From: Ignavibacteriota bacterium
Lineage (GTDB): Bacteria > Bacteroidota > Ignavibacteria > Tepidaquicellales > OLB5
Direction of reading: 5' to 3'
DNA: 37,562 bases
Assembly: GCA_003820375.1 (NCBI GenBank)
Contig: RPQH01000042.1
Span: 1 to 37,562 of the forward strand
In this document: one piece after another, positions 14,205 to 22,458 of the stretch
Numbering within the stretch: position 1 is the stretch's first letter
Layout: the number at the start of each line of letters is the position of its first letter
The notes under the pieces: generated by a model
The model's database searches: none
Told to the model about the DNA's origin: nothing
The model's input: only the letters and a program-made list of their open reading frames with translations
Program-made: the position numbers and the translations under genes

Positions 14205-15140
14205 ATGAATTCAGAGTTAATTAAAAACAACGTATTAAAGACTCTTTTATACTATGATATTTTCAGCCATCCGTTGAAGGATGAAGAGGTCTTTACATTG
14301 CTTCCGCAGAACTCAGTTCCAAGGGAAAAAATATTTGAAGCTATTGAAAAGTTTTCCTGTGAGAACGATAGCCCAATATCTTATCATGAAGGTTATGTTT
14401 ATGTAAAACCAAACAAGCACTTTATCGAGCTAAGGAAAGAAAAAGAAGAAATATCAAGGAAAATGTGGAAGGCAGCAAGAATAGTTACACTTCTTATCAA
14501 ACGTTTTCCTTATGTGAGAGCAGTACTTGTAACCGGCAGCTTGTCAAAAAACAGCTCGAATAAAAAAAGCGACCTTGATTTTATGATTATTACCAAAAAA
14601 GAACGGCTCTGGGTATCCAGAATGCTGCTGATGGCTTTCAAAAAGCTTTTCCTTTTTAACAGCTATAAATATTTCTGCATAAATTATTTTATCACAGAGG
14701 ATAACCTTGAGATAGAAGATAAAAATATATTTACTGCAACAGAGATTGTTTATATTAAGCCAACCTTCAATTCGGAACTTATGACCGATTTCATTAAAGC
14801 AAACTTATGGATTAAAGATTATTTCCCAAATTATAAAATAGGTGATAAACATTTTAATTCACCCGGATTTGAAGTTAATAACAGGAAAAGCTACTTACAA
14901 AGATTTATTGAATTATTTTTTAACGGAAAGCTCGGCGATAAATTAAATGAACACTTTATGAAAATCACCGGCAACCACTGGATTAAAAAATATAAAGAGC
15001 TTGATGAGAATGAAAGGAAACAGATGTTTAAAACATCTCCAAAGACATCAACAACCCACCCGCGTAATATGCAAAAGGAAATTTTGAGCATGTATAATGA
15101 AAGATTGAAAAAATTTAACCTGGCGGAATATAATGGCTGA
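14205..15140 (+). CDS. Nucleotidyltransferase-domain protein
   Basis: 311 residues from ATG 14205; a longer frame from 14148 exists but adds only a hydrophobic stretch without any ribosome site. The residues 105-130 hold VLVTGSLSKNSSNKKSDLDFMII, the Gly-Ser...Asp-x-Asp core of the pol-beta nucleotidyltransferase superfamily (Gly111, Ser112, Asp123, Asp125), which binds a nucleotide with two metals. The N-terminal 80 residues look like a small helical winged-helix domain (KTLLYYDIFSHPLKDEEVFTLL) and the C-terminus is basic. The family adds nucleotides to small molecules, proteins or RNA; the target is not visible. The stop overlaps the next gene by 8 bases, so it is translationally coupled with the first B12/radical SAM enzyme. 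Confidence 0.75.
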   Translation: MNSELIKNNVLKTLLYYDIFSHPLKDEEVFTLLPQNSVPREKIFEAIEKFSCENDSPISYHEGYVYVKPNKHFIELRKEKEEISRKMWKAARIVTLLIKRFPYVRAVLVTGSLSKNSSNKKSDLDFMIITKKERLWVSRMLLMAFKKLFLFNSYKYFCINYFITEDNLEIEDKNIFTATEIVYIKPTFNSELMTDFIKANLWIKDYFPNYKIGDKHFNSPGFEVNNRKSYLQRFIELFFNGKLGDKLNEHFMKITGNHWIKKYKELDENERKQMFKTSPKTSTTHPRNMQKEILSMYNERLKKFNLAEYNG

Positions 15141-16593
15141 TATTTTACTGGCTAATTCCTACTTCCTCAAACATGACCGCAAGGAATATGACAGCATGAA
15201 CCTTTATGCTCCGCTCGGAACACTGTTTGCCGCTTCTTACCTGAAATCCTTAGGATATGAAACTGCTTTATTTGATACAATGCTTGCTGATTCCGAGGAA
15301 GATCTAAAGAAAGAGCTTGCAAAACATAAGCCCGGAATATTTGTAATATATGATGATGTTTTTAACTATTTAACAAAAATGTGCCTCACAAGAATGCGTG
15401 AAGCCGCATTCAGAATGAGTGAAATTGCAAAAGAATTTGGATGTAAGGTAATCGTTTCGGGTTCTGATTCAGTTGACCACCTTGAGAAATATTTTCAGCA
15501 TAAGGTTGATTATGCGATTTGCGGCGAAGGCGAAACTACTCTTGGAGAAATTGTAAACCATATTGCATTTGGAGAAAAACAGCTTCCTCATAATATTGAT
15601 GGATTAGCATTTATTGCAAACGGAGATATCAAAAAAACCTCACCGCGTAAAGTTCATAAAGAACTTGATACTCTTCCCTTCCCGGCATGGGAGCTTGTAG
15701 ATTTGGACAGATATAGAGACCTTTGGCTGAAACATCACGGTTATTTTTCACTTAATATGGTAACAACACGCGGCTGCCCTTATCATTGCAACTGGTGTGC
15801 AAAGCCAATTTACGGACAGGTTTACAATTCCCGCAGTCCTGAAAATGTTGCAGCAGAAATGAAAATGCTGAAAGAAAAATATTCACCTGACCATATATGG
15901 TTCTGTGATGATATATTCGGTTTAAAACCCGGATGGATAACAAAGTTTGATGAAATTGTAAATAAAGAAAAAGTTAAGACTCCATTTAAGTGCCTGTCGC
16001 GAGTAGACCTGTTACTGAAGGAAGATAACATTAGCCATATTGCATCAGCAGGATGTGAATCAATTTGGGTAGGTGCTGAATCCGGCTCACAGAAAATACT
16101 TGATGCAATGGATAAAGGCACAAACATCGAAGAAATTTATTCTGCCACTAAGCTTTTGAAGAAACATGATATAAAAACCTGCTTCTTCCTGCAGTTTGGA
16201 TATTTGGGTGAAACAAAAGAAGAGATAAATATGACACTTCAAATGGTAAGAGACCTAATGCCGGATGATATTGGTATTTCAGTTTCTTATCCGCTTCCGG
16301 GTACAAAGTTTTATGATAAAGTTGTATCTCAAATGGGTGAGAAAAAGAACTGGGTTGATTCAGGTGATTTTGAAATGATGTTTCCGGGTGAATACACAAG
16401 CAATTTTTACCGGGTATTGCATAAAAGAATCCATAAGGAATTCCGTGCAAGGCAGATATTAAAAGAACCGCTTAAGCATTTGAAAAAAATGTGGAAGCTG
16501 CCTGTTTATATTGCAGGATGGCTGTGGAATGTAATGAAGCTTAATAAGCTTGAAAAGACGGAGAGAAGAGAGAATCTGGGATTTGAGGGTTAG
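15133..16593 (+). CDS. B12-binding-type radical SAM protein (first paralogue)
   Basis: 486 residues. The N-terminal part (1-145) is a Rossmann-like B12-binding-type domain: LYAPLGTLFAASYLKSLGYE (24-43), KVIVSGSDSVDHLE, YAICGEGETTLGEI (127-140). The radical SAM core has TTRGCPYHCNWC with Cys215, Cys219 and Cys222 as [4Fe-4S] ligands, then IWFCDDIFGLKPGW and AESGSQKILDAMDKG. This is the architecture of the BchE/HpnP-type and B12-dependent methylase group. No DxHxxG cobalamin-ligating motif is seen, so cobalamin may bind base-off without a lower His ligand (common in the group). It is about 45-50% like the protein at 18435 by eye. Overlaps the nucleotidyltransferase gene by 8 bases, and ends 3 bases from the end of a convergent lipoprotein gene. 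Confidence 0.9.
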   Translation: MADILLANSYFLKHDRKEYDSMNLYAPLGTLFAASYLKSLGYETALFDTMLADSEEDLKKELAKHKPGIFVIYDDVFNYLTKMCLTRMREAAFRMSEIAKEFGCKVIVSGSDSVDHLEKYFQHKVDYAICGEGETTLGEIVNHIAFGEKQLPHNIDGLAFIANGDIKKTSPRKVHKELDTLPFPAWELVDLDRYRDLWLKHHGYFSLNMVTTRGCPYHCNWCAKPIYGQVYNSRSPENVAAEMKMLKEKYSPDHIWFCDDIFGLKPGWITKFDEIVNKEKVKTPFKCLSRVDLLLKEDNISHIASAGCESIWVGAESGSQKILDAMDKGTNIEEIYSATKLLKKHDIKTCFFLQFGYLGETKEEINMTLQMVRDLMPDDIGISVSYPLPGTKFYDKVVSQMGEKKNWVDSGDFEMMFPGEYTSNFYRVLHKRIHKEFRARQILKEPLKHLKKMWKLPVYIAGWLWNVMKLNKLEKTERRENLGFEG

Positions 16594-16596
16594 AAT

Positions 16597-17256
16597 TTAT
16601 GAAACCCAGTAAGAACCCTGGTCATAAACAATCCATCTGTCTCTATCTTTTTTGAGCCATAGAATTGCACCACGTGATGATTTTTTATTCTTATAGAATT
16701 CAATATATATTATTGCTCGTACACGTTTATTATCATAAGCCGGTCTTGTAATACGGAGTATCCCAACAGAATAAGGATATTTTTTATAAAGTTTATCGTA
16801 ATCTAATAACGAAATGTCATCATAAAGTTCTTTAAATTCATTATTTGAAATTGAGCGGGTTGGGACTGTGAAAATTCTTGAATTATCTATTTTATATTTC
16901 TTAACATTTTCCGGAATAATTTTTTTTGACCATTGACTGTCAATAGTATCGATTTGTCCCTGCTGCCTGAGCATTTGTTCGTGAGTATTAATTACGTTTG
17001 GAGATAGTTCATCAGGATTGAAGTTAATAGTCGAATCAGGTATAAAAGTTACAGGTAGATTTTCGTTTTCAAAGTTAAGATTTTCTAAATAAGGTGAAAC
17101 ACCCATATTTTGCTGGATAGCATAGGATATAACAGCATAATCGGTGGAGTCAAGTCCGTATTCAGCTTTGCCTGAATCTGTGCTGCTGCATGAAGCAAAT
17201 ATTGCAGCAATGAATATATAGATAATCGAAGCTTTCACTTTAGATGAAGTTAACAC
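16597..17256 (-). CDS. Putative lipoprotein of unknown function
   Basis: 219 residues with a lipoprotein signal ending in IFASC (lipid Cys near residue 23) followed by SSTDSGK. The mature protein starts with DYAVISYAIQQNMG and has an Asp/Asn-rich middle. The C-terminal part has alternating strands (SVGILRITRPAYDNKRVRAIIYIEFYKNKK, GAILWLKKDRDRWIVYDQG), similar to small proteins that form a mixed sheet with a Trp-rich end. I do not recognise a family. It is transcribed against the cluster around it, ending 3 bases from the preceding radical SAM gene and head-to-head with the MGMT-like gene, so it is an intruder in this gene row. Confidence 0.72.
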   Translation of the reverse strand: MLTSSKVKASIIYIFIAAIFASCSSTDSGKAEYGLDSTDYAVISYAIQQNMGVSPYLENLNFENENLPVTFIPDSTINFNPDELSPNVINTHEQMLRQQGQIDTIDSQWSKKIIPENVKKYKIDNSRIFTVPTRSISNNEFKELYDDISLLDYDKLYKKYPYSVGILRITRPAYDNKRVRAIIYIEFYKNKKSSRGAILWLKKDRDRWIVYDQGSYWVS

Positions 17257-17360
17257 TGGTAATATAAACTGATTTCATTGCAATTAAAACGTTAATAATT
17301 TATTTTGGAATTATGAAATTAGCCATAATCCAACAAATAAATTAAATTGTTCTTTACAAT

Positions 17361-17831
17361 ATGAAACCAAAAAAATCATGGAAGGAAAAGCTGCACGACA
17401 GCAAAGACCTTCCAAAGGTTGAAGAAATTACCGGCAAAATGATTAAAATGTGGGGAGAAGGTACTTTTGTAATACCTGCTCCGCTTGAAGTAGATGAAAT
17501 TATGAAGAAGGTACCGAAAGGAAAAATAATTACAATTAATGAGATACGCTCAAAGTTGGCAAACAAGCATGGAGCAACAATTGCATGCCCAATAACGACA
17601 GGAATATTTGCTTGGATAGCAGCACATGCCGCAGATGAAGAAGAAAAAGAGGGGAAGAAAAGAATAACCCCGTATTGGCGAACATTAAAAACAGGCGGTG
17701 AGCTGAATGAAAAATATCCCGGAGGCATTGACAGGCAAAAGAAAATGCTTGAACAGGAAGGGCACAGCATTATTCCTAAAGGGAAAAAGGTAATTGTTGA
17801 GAATTATGGAAAGATGCTTTTTAAGTCATGA
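17361..17831 (+). CDS. MGMT-like (Ada C-terminal-like) protein
   Basis: 156 residues. The block PKGKIITINEIRSKLANKHGATIACPITTGIFAWIAAHAADE (52-93) has the winged-helix look of the O6-alkylguanine transferase C-terminal domain. Cys76-Pro77 in ATIACPITTGI takes the place of the PCHR active-site Cys-His, but the His-Arg of a true transferase is missing. I recall short Bacteroidota proteins with this sequence annotated as MGMT family. It may bind alkylated DNA without repairing it (like the Atl proteins) or do something else. Much of the remainder is basic (KKSWKEKLHD, IDRQKKMLEQEGH). The start codon follows an AT-rich leader; the gene stands at the head of a short plus-strand pair. Confidence 0.65.
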   Translation: MKPKKSWKEKLHDSKDLPKVEEITGKMIKMWGEGTFVIPAPLEVDEIMKKVPKGKIITINEIRSKLANKHGATIACPITTGIFAWIAAHAADEEEKEGKKRITPYWRTLKTGGELNEKYPGGIDRQKKMLEQEGHSIIPKGKKVIVENYGKMLFKS

Positions 17832-17897
17832 AACAAAACTGCTTTTTATTCTCTATAAAAAGCAAACGGCAATATTAATAATTATTTTTCCAACATT

Positions 17898-18365
17898 ATG
17901 AAAAAGCTATTATTTGCTTTTACGGTATTTACATTATATTTCATTATTTCCTCAAGTACTTCTTACAGCCAGTCTGAAACCAGTATGCAGGATATACTTG
18001 AAGCGGTGAAAACTAAAATTACACAGCTCGAAAATGATAAAAAGCAGGAAATTGTCAATATCACAATAGACCTTCTTGTGAACCAGGGTAAAAAAACCAT
18101 CACACGTGCTCTTGACCCGAATTTTGAATATACTGTACTTGTGATAGGTGATAGAAGGATATCAAAGCTCAAAGTCTCTGCTTATATTATTGGGAAAAGC
18201 GGGAAAGAGTTTACTGATGATGCAGGCGGTGTAAATCCTTCTCTAAAAATTGTACCTGATGATTTTGATATTTATGAAATTACAGTAGGTGCCCAGGATT
18301 TCAATGGAACTGAAAACGCAGGACACTTTGCTATACTAATATATCATGGAGAGCCGCTAAAATAG
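17898..18365 (+). CDS. Small secreted protein of unknown function
   Basis: 155 residues. A Sec signal peptide (MKKLLFAFTVFTLYFIISSS, cleavage near SYSQ/SE) precedes an acidic helix segment (SMQDILEAVKTKITQLENDKKQ) and a beta-rich second half (EYTVLVIGDRRISKLKVSAYIIG, FDIYEITVGAQDFNGTENAGHFAILIYHG) that resembles a small beta-sandwich. No family was recognised. It is 66 bases behind the MGMT-like gene. The stop codon lies inside a 6 bp hairpin at 18353-18369. Confidence 0.7.
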   Translation: MKKLLFAFTVFTLYFIISSSTSYSQSETSMQDILEAVKTKITQLENDKKQEIVNITIDLLVNQGKKTITRALDPNFEYTVLVIGDRRISKLKVSAYIIGKSGKEFTDDAGGVNPSLKIVPDDFDIYEITVGAQDFNGTENAGHFAILIYHGEPLK

Positions 18366-18369
18366 CGGC
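18353..18369 (+). terminator. Short hairpin at the stop of the secreted-protein gene
   Basis: GCCGCT (18353-18358) pairs with AGCGGC (18364-18369), loop AAAAT, followed by ATTTATATTT. The stop codon TAG (18363-18365) lies in the loop and start of the second arm. A weak intrinsic terminator. Confidence 0.4.
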
Positions 18370-18399
18370 ATTTATATTTCGCAAACTGATGTTAAGTTA

Positions 18400-18423
18400 A
18401 AGGGTATCTGTCAGGATGCCCTT
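18400..18423 (+). terminator. Stem-loop just before the main radical SAM cluster
   Basis: AAGGGTATC (18400-18408) pairs with GATGCCCTT (18415-18423) with one G-T wobble, a 6-base loop and a following TTATTATTTATT run that reaches to 11 bases before the ATG at 18435. It may terminate the upstream pair or, if a promoter lies at the TATATTTC stretch (18373-18380), act as an attenuator in the leader of the cluster. Confidence 0.55.
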
Positions 18424-18434
18424 ATTATTTATTA

Positions 18435-19820
18435 ATGAAAATATTTTTAACTCACGCATATTATTTGAATAACGATCCCGCTGAACTGAGGATATTAAAG
18501 CCTTATGTTCCGCTGGGAATATTATATATTTCAGCTTACCTTAAACAGGAAGGTTTTGATGTTGAGATATATGATTCCACATTCAAATCATTTGAAGAAC
18601 AGAAGCAAAGAATACTTGAATTAAAGCCGGGTGTCATTGCAATTTACTGCAACCTGATGACAAAGCTGAATGTAATTCCCCTGATGAAATTTATAAAATC
18701 TTCCGGTGAGTTGGCAAAATCGAAAATAATTCTTGGCGGACCAGAACCGCCATTTTATGCCGAAGAATTTTTAAATGCCGGTGCTGATATAATAGTTGAA
18801 GGTGAAGGCGAGCAGACGATGAAAGAGCTTTGTCTTGAGCTGGATAAAAACACACCGGAGCTAAAAACTATTCCCGGAATTATTTTCAAAGATACCGATG
18901 GCAAATTAACAAAAAATTCACCGCGTGAGAAAATAAAAGATATTGACTCACTTCCTTTTCCTGATAGAGAGAGTGTTGACCTGAGCTTATATCTTAACAC
19001 ATGGAAAAACGCACATGGCTACAGCTCCGTTTCAATTAATACAATGCGGGGATGTCCATATACATGCAAGTGGTGCTCACATTCGGTCTATGGAATGACA
19101 TACAGAAGAAGAAGCCCTGTAAAAACCGCAGATGAAATAGAGCTAATTGTGCAAAAATATAATCCTGATATGCTCTGGTTTGTTGATGATGTTTTTACAA
19201 TTTCGCACAAATGGCTTTTTGAGCTTGAGAAAATATTGAAGGAAAGAAATATAAAAATAAAATTTGAATGTATATCACGAAGTGATAGAATGAGCGAAGA
19301 TGTTATTAAATCACTGAAGGAACTTGGTTGTTTCAGGTTATGGATAGGTGCTGAATCCGGCTCACAGAAAGTACTGAACTTGATGGATAGAAGAGTGAAT
19401 GCAGATAATGTACGCGATATGATTAAGCTTACAAAGAAATACGGTATTGAAGCAGGCACATTTATAATGCTTGGCTATCCCGGTGAAACAAAAGATGATA
19501 TAGTTGATACGATAGAACATTTAAAAGATTCCAATCCCGATATATTTCTTACTACAGTTGCATATCCTATTAAAGGCACGCCGTTCTATAAAGAAATTGA
19601 AGAAAGAATTATCACAAACCTGCCCTGGGATAAAAGAACAGACAGGGATTTAAATTTCGAAGGAAGATACTCAAATAAATTTTACAAGTACGCAAACAGG
19701 TACATGGTAAACGAAGTTAATTACCATAAGATGAAATTGAATGGAAATAATCTAATCACAAAAGGCAGAACATTCTTAAAAGCAAAAGTTTCACAGTTCA
19801 TGTTTAAGGTGCTTGAGTGA
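18435..19820 (+). CDS. B12-binding-type radical SAM protein (second paralogue)
   Basis: 461 residues with the same plan as the protein at 15133: B12-binding-type domain (LKPYVPLGILYISAYLKQEG at 21-40, KIILGGPEPPFYAE 97-110, IIVEGEGEQTMKEL 119-132) and a radical SAM core with MRGCPYTCKWC (Cys207, Cys211, Cys214), MLWFVDDVFTISHKW and AESGSQKVLNLMDR. These proteins usually act on unreactive carbon, adding methyl groups or rearranging rings and chains; no specific substrate can be read. First gene of the long plus-strand run that ends at 29227. The next gene starts at the last base of the stop (TGATG). Confidence 0.92.
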   Translation: MKIFLTHAYYLNNDPAELRILKPYVPLGILYISAYLKQEGFDVEIYDSTFKSFEEQKQRILELKPGVIAIYCNLMTKLNVIPLMKFIKSSGELAKSKIILGGPEPPFYAEEFLNAGADIIVEGEGEQTMKELCLELDKNTPELKTIPGIIFKDTDGKLTKNSPREKIKDIDSLPFPDRESVDLSLYLNTWKNAHGYSSVSINTMRGCPYTCKWCSHSVYGMTYRRRSPVKTADEIELIVQKYNPDMLWFVDDVFTISHKWLFELEKILKERNIKIKFECISRSDRMSEDVIKSLKELGCFRLWIGAESGSQKVLNLMDRRVNADNVRDMIKLTKKYGIEAGTFIMLGYPGETKDDIVDTIEHLKDSNPDIFLTTVAYPIKGTPFYKEIEERIITNLPWDKRTDRDLNFEGRYSNKFYKYANRYMVNEVNYHKMKLNGNNLITKGRTFLKAKVSQFMFKVLE

Positions 19821-20629
19821 TGACTGAAGATTTTTTATTAAATACAAAATCATCATTTGATAAGATTGCAGAAAAGTATGATGAAAGAGATAATGCAAAT
19901 GAGATACTGCAATGGATGAGAGGAATAGTGCACAATGTTTACATACAAAATTTCTATGAAAGTGAAAACATCCTTGAGCTAAACTGCGGGACAGGTGAAG
20001 ATGCTTTATTTTTTGCAAGTCAGGGAATGAAAGTTTTCGCCACTGATTTATCTCCGGAAATGGTGAAAATTGCTCAAAATAAAGCAATTAATGCGGGTTT
20101 CGACGACGTAATTGAAACTAAGGCATTATCTTTCAATGAGATAAATTTAGTTGATAGAAAAGATTTTAACGGTATAGTTTCAAACTTTGGCGGATTGAAT
20201 TGCATCAATGATTTTAACAATCTGGAAAAAGACCTGGCGGAAAAATTAATCCCCGGAGGAAAGTTTATTGCAGTAGTTATGAACAAATTTTGCCCGTGGG
20301 AAATATTCTATTACACATTACGCCTGGATTTTAAAAATGCATTCAGGAGATTTACTAAAAAAGGTATTGAAGCAAATCTCAGCGGTGAGAATGTTATAAC
20401 ATTTTATTATTTCCCGAAGGAATTTGGAAAAAGATTCAGTAATCAATTTGAAGTAGAAAAAATTTATTCACTTGGAGTTTTCACGCCACCTCCATATTTA
20501 ATTGGAATTTACAGAAGATTTAAGCCCATAGTAAAAATTTTTATGACTATTGATAAGGCAATCAAAAATATTTTCCCTTTTAACAGGATTGGAGACCATT
20601 TCATAATAGTTATGAGAAAGATTTCATGA
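19820..20629 (+). CDS. Class I SAM-dependent methyltransferase
   Basis: 269 residues from ATG 19820 (a GTG directly before is possible; the ATG overlaps the stop of the previous gene by one base as TGATG). Motif I is ILELNCGTGEDALFFASQG (about 51-69), motif II FATDLSPEMVKIA, and a later acid motif GIVSNFGGLNCI (near 113-124). This is a type 11/25 methyltransferase that acts on small molecules or lipids. The C-terminal part is hydrophobic and basic (GVFTPPPYLIGIYRRFKPIVKIF), which would suit a lipid substrate. It follows the B12/radical SAM gene without a gap, so the two probably modify the same molecule (inference). Confidence 0.85.
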   Translation: MTEDFLLNTKSSFDKIAEKYDERDNANEILQWMRGIVHNVYIQNFYESENILELNCGTGEDALFFASQGMKVFATDLSPEMVKIAQNKAINAGFDDVIETKALSFNEINLVDRKDFNGIVSNFGGLNCINDFNNLEKDLAEKLIPGGKFIAVVMNKFCPWEIFYYTLRLDFKNAFRRFTKKGIEANLSGENVITFYYFPKEFGKRFSNQFEVEKIYSLGVFTPPPYLIGIYRRFKPIVKIFMTIDKAIKNIFPFNRIGDHFIIVMRKIS

Positions 20630-22458
20630 TTAGTAAAAATAAACTAATTTCTGCAGTTCTGTTTTATTTGATAGCTGCGCTTTTTATTGCATTTGTTTTT
20701 GTACCGTCAGTAAAAAATATTTATACCGATTACCCAAACTATTACGTTTCATCCAATATGCTTCTTGACGGCAAGGATTTGAAAACAGCATATGATAACG
20801 TTGAGTTCAACAGGCAATTGCTGTTTTATGGTATTGAAGGACAGATAGTTTCATTCATGCCATACCCGCCTGTGAATGCAATCTTATTTCTGCCAATTGC
20901 AAAGTATGAGCCGCTTACTGCCAAGCTTATCTGGAATATCTTTAATGCAATCTTTCTCTTAATATGCATTTATGTTTTATGGCGGCTAACGGATTTTGAT
21001 TTTTACACCATTGGAATAATATTTTTTCTCTCCGGTTATGCTTTGATAAATAATTTCCTTTTCGGGCAGGCGTACCTGCTTGTTCTTTTATGCCTGTGCT
21101 TATCAATTTATTTTATGATACAGGGAAAAGATACTCTTTCCGCATTATTCATGGCGTTAAGCATTGTTTTGAAGTTCTATACCGTATTTTTCATTTTCCT
21201 GTTCATCTTTAAAAAAAGATTTAAGCTGTTAATTTATACCATTGCAATCGGTTTAATACTTTATATTCCGGTAGTATTAATTACGGGAGTTGATGTAAAC
21301 TTATTTTATTACACTAAGCTGATATTCCGTTTAAGTGACGGGTGGGTTGGAACGGTATATGCAGTTGAATACCAATCGTTCATTACATTGCTTCATAAAT
21401 TATTTAATTATGAACCGGCATTAAATCCATACCCTCTTGTAAACAGTGTAATATTGTTTTACATATTTAAATATTTATTCGTTTGCGGAGTGTTATGCGT
21501 TTCTATTTCTTATCTGAAAAAAACAAATGAAAACATAAAGCTTGAGATTTCGCTGTTCTGTATAATCTCAATGCTTCTCCTTCCTCTTAATGCATCATAT
21601 CAATTTGTTGTTCTTATCCCTGCAATAATATTTCTGTGTGAGCATTACCTGCATGACAAGGATTATATAATGATAGGTTCATTATTGTTTATATTATTAT
21701 TTATAAACAGCCCTGCTGAAGTATGGGTTGTTAATAAAGTAAAAGATACCGTTTTCTTTATACTGGGATACGTAAAATTGTTTGCTCTTTTTTATCTCTG
21801 GATATTAAACATGAGAATTCTTGGTGAAAGAACCGGTCTAAAACCGTTCAATCCCTACATGAAAAAATTAATGCTGATTGGCGGTATACATGTTGTGGGA
21901 TTAACAATTATGTCATCACTTGTTAATCTGCCAACCGATGACGGAGCCCGAAACGTACTTTCAAACAGCAATTATATGATATCGATGCCTTCAGTTTTAA
22001 ACACAGAGCCCGAGAAGTTTATATATACTGAATGTACAAACGGGAAGTTCACTTTAAATTCCAATTTCGGATTTAAATATGATAAAGAAAATGTTTTTTA
22101 TCCTTTGCTGGTAGATAGTGAAATTGTTGTTTTTGAGACTGTAATTAATAAAAAACCCGTAAATAAAATACTGAATATAAGAAGCGGTGAATCTGCTGTA
22201 AATGACAAGATATATCCTGCGAATCCTTCAATATCCAGAAACGGAAATCTGAAGTGCAGCATAATAGACGGACAATTATACCTGGAAGATGTTAAAAATA
22301 AAACAATAACCAGGCTTACATCAGGCAGGCAAATTAACTCGTATCCTGTGTTTGCAGATAATGATTCAAAGATTATTTTCTGCTCTGACAGGTTTCGCGG
22401 AGTGGGCTTTACAACACTTTATGAAATTGATTTAAATAATATACAGGCGGTTAAATGA
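20626..22458 (+). CDS. GT87-like membrane glycosyltransferase with C-terminal propeller-like domain
   Basis: 610 residues. The first about 410 residues are a multi-membrane protein with roughly ten hydrophobic helices. The first loop (NIYTDYPNYYVSSNMLLDGKDLKTAYD) and FMPYPPVNAILFLPIA, then FGQAYLLVLLCLCLS and LKFYTVFFIFLF, match the GT87/DUF2029 group of polyprenol-phosphate-sugar-dependent glycosyltransferases. The C-terminal about 170 residues are a soluble domain, and its last blade, INSYPVFADNDSKIIFCSDR, looks like a TolB/WD40-type repeat. This second part is not usual for the family. ATGA overlaps join it to both neighbours. The donor and acceptor sugars are unknown. Confidence 0.75.
   Translation: MISKNKLISAVLFYLIAALFIAFVFVPSVKNIYTDYPNYYVSSNMLLDGKDLKTAYDNVEFNRQLLFYGIEGQIVSFMPYPPVNAILFLPIAKYEPLTAKLIWNIFNAIFLLICIYVLWRLTDFDFYTIGIIFFLSGYALINNFLFGQAYLLVLLCLCLSIYFMIQGKDTLSALFMALSIVLKFYTVFFIFLFIFKKRFKLLIYTIAIGLILYIPVVLITGVDVNLFYYTKLIFRLSDGWVGTVYAVEYQSFITLLHKLFNYEPALNPYPLVNSVILFYIFKYLFVCGVLCVSISYLKKTNENIKLEISLFCIISMLLLPLNASYQFVVLIPAIIFLCEHYLHDKDYIMIGSLLFILLFINSPAEVWVVNKVKDTVFFILGYVKLFALFYLWILNMRILGERTGLKPFNPYMKKLMLIGGIHVVGLTIMSSLVNLPTDDGARNVLSNSNYMISMPSVLNTEPEKFIYTECTNGKFTLNSNFGFKYDKENVFYPLLVDSEIVVFETVINKKPVNKILNIRSGESAVNDKIYPANPSISRNGNLKCSIIDGQLYLEDVKNKTITRLTSGRQINSYPVFADNDSKIIFCSDRFRGVGFTTLYEIDLNNIQAVK

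Noticed and set aside
17841..17863. Hairpin GCTTTTTAT/ATAAAAAGC after the MGMT-like gene as terminator
   Set aside because: The stem is almost all A-T and no T-run follows, so I do not call it a terminator.
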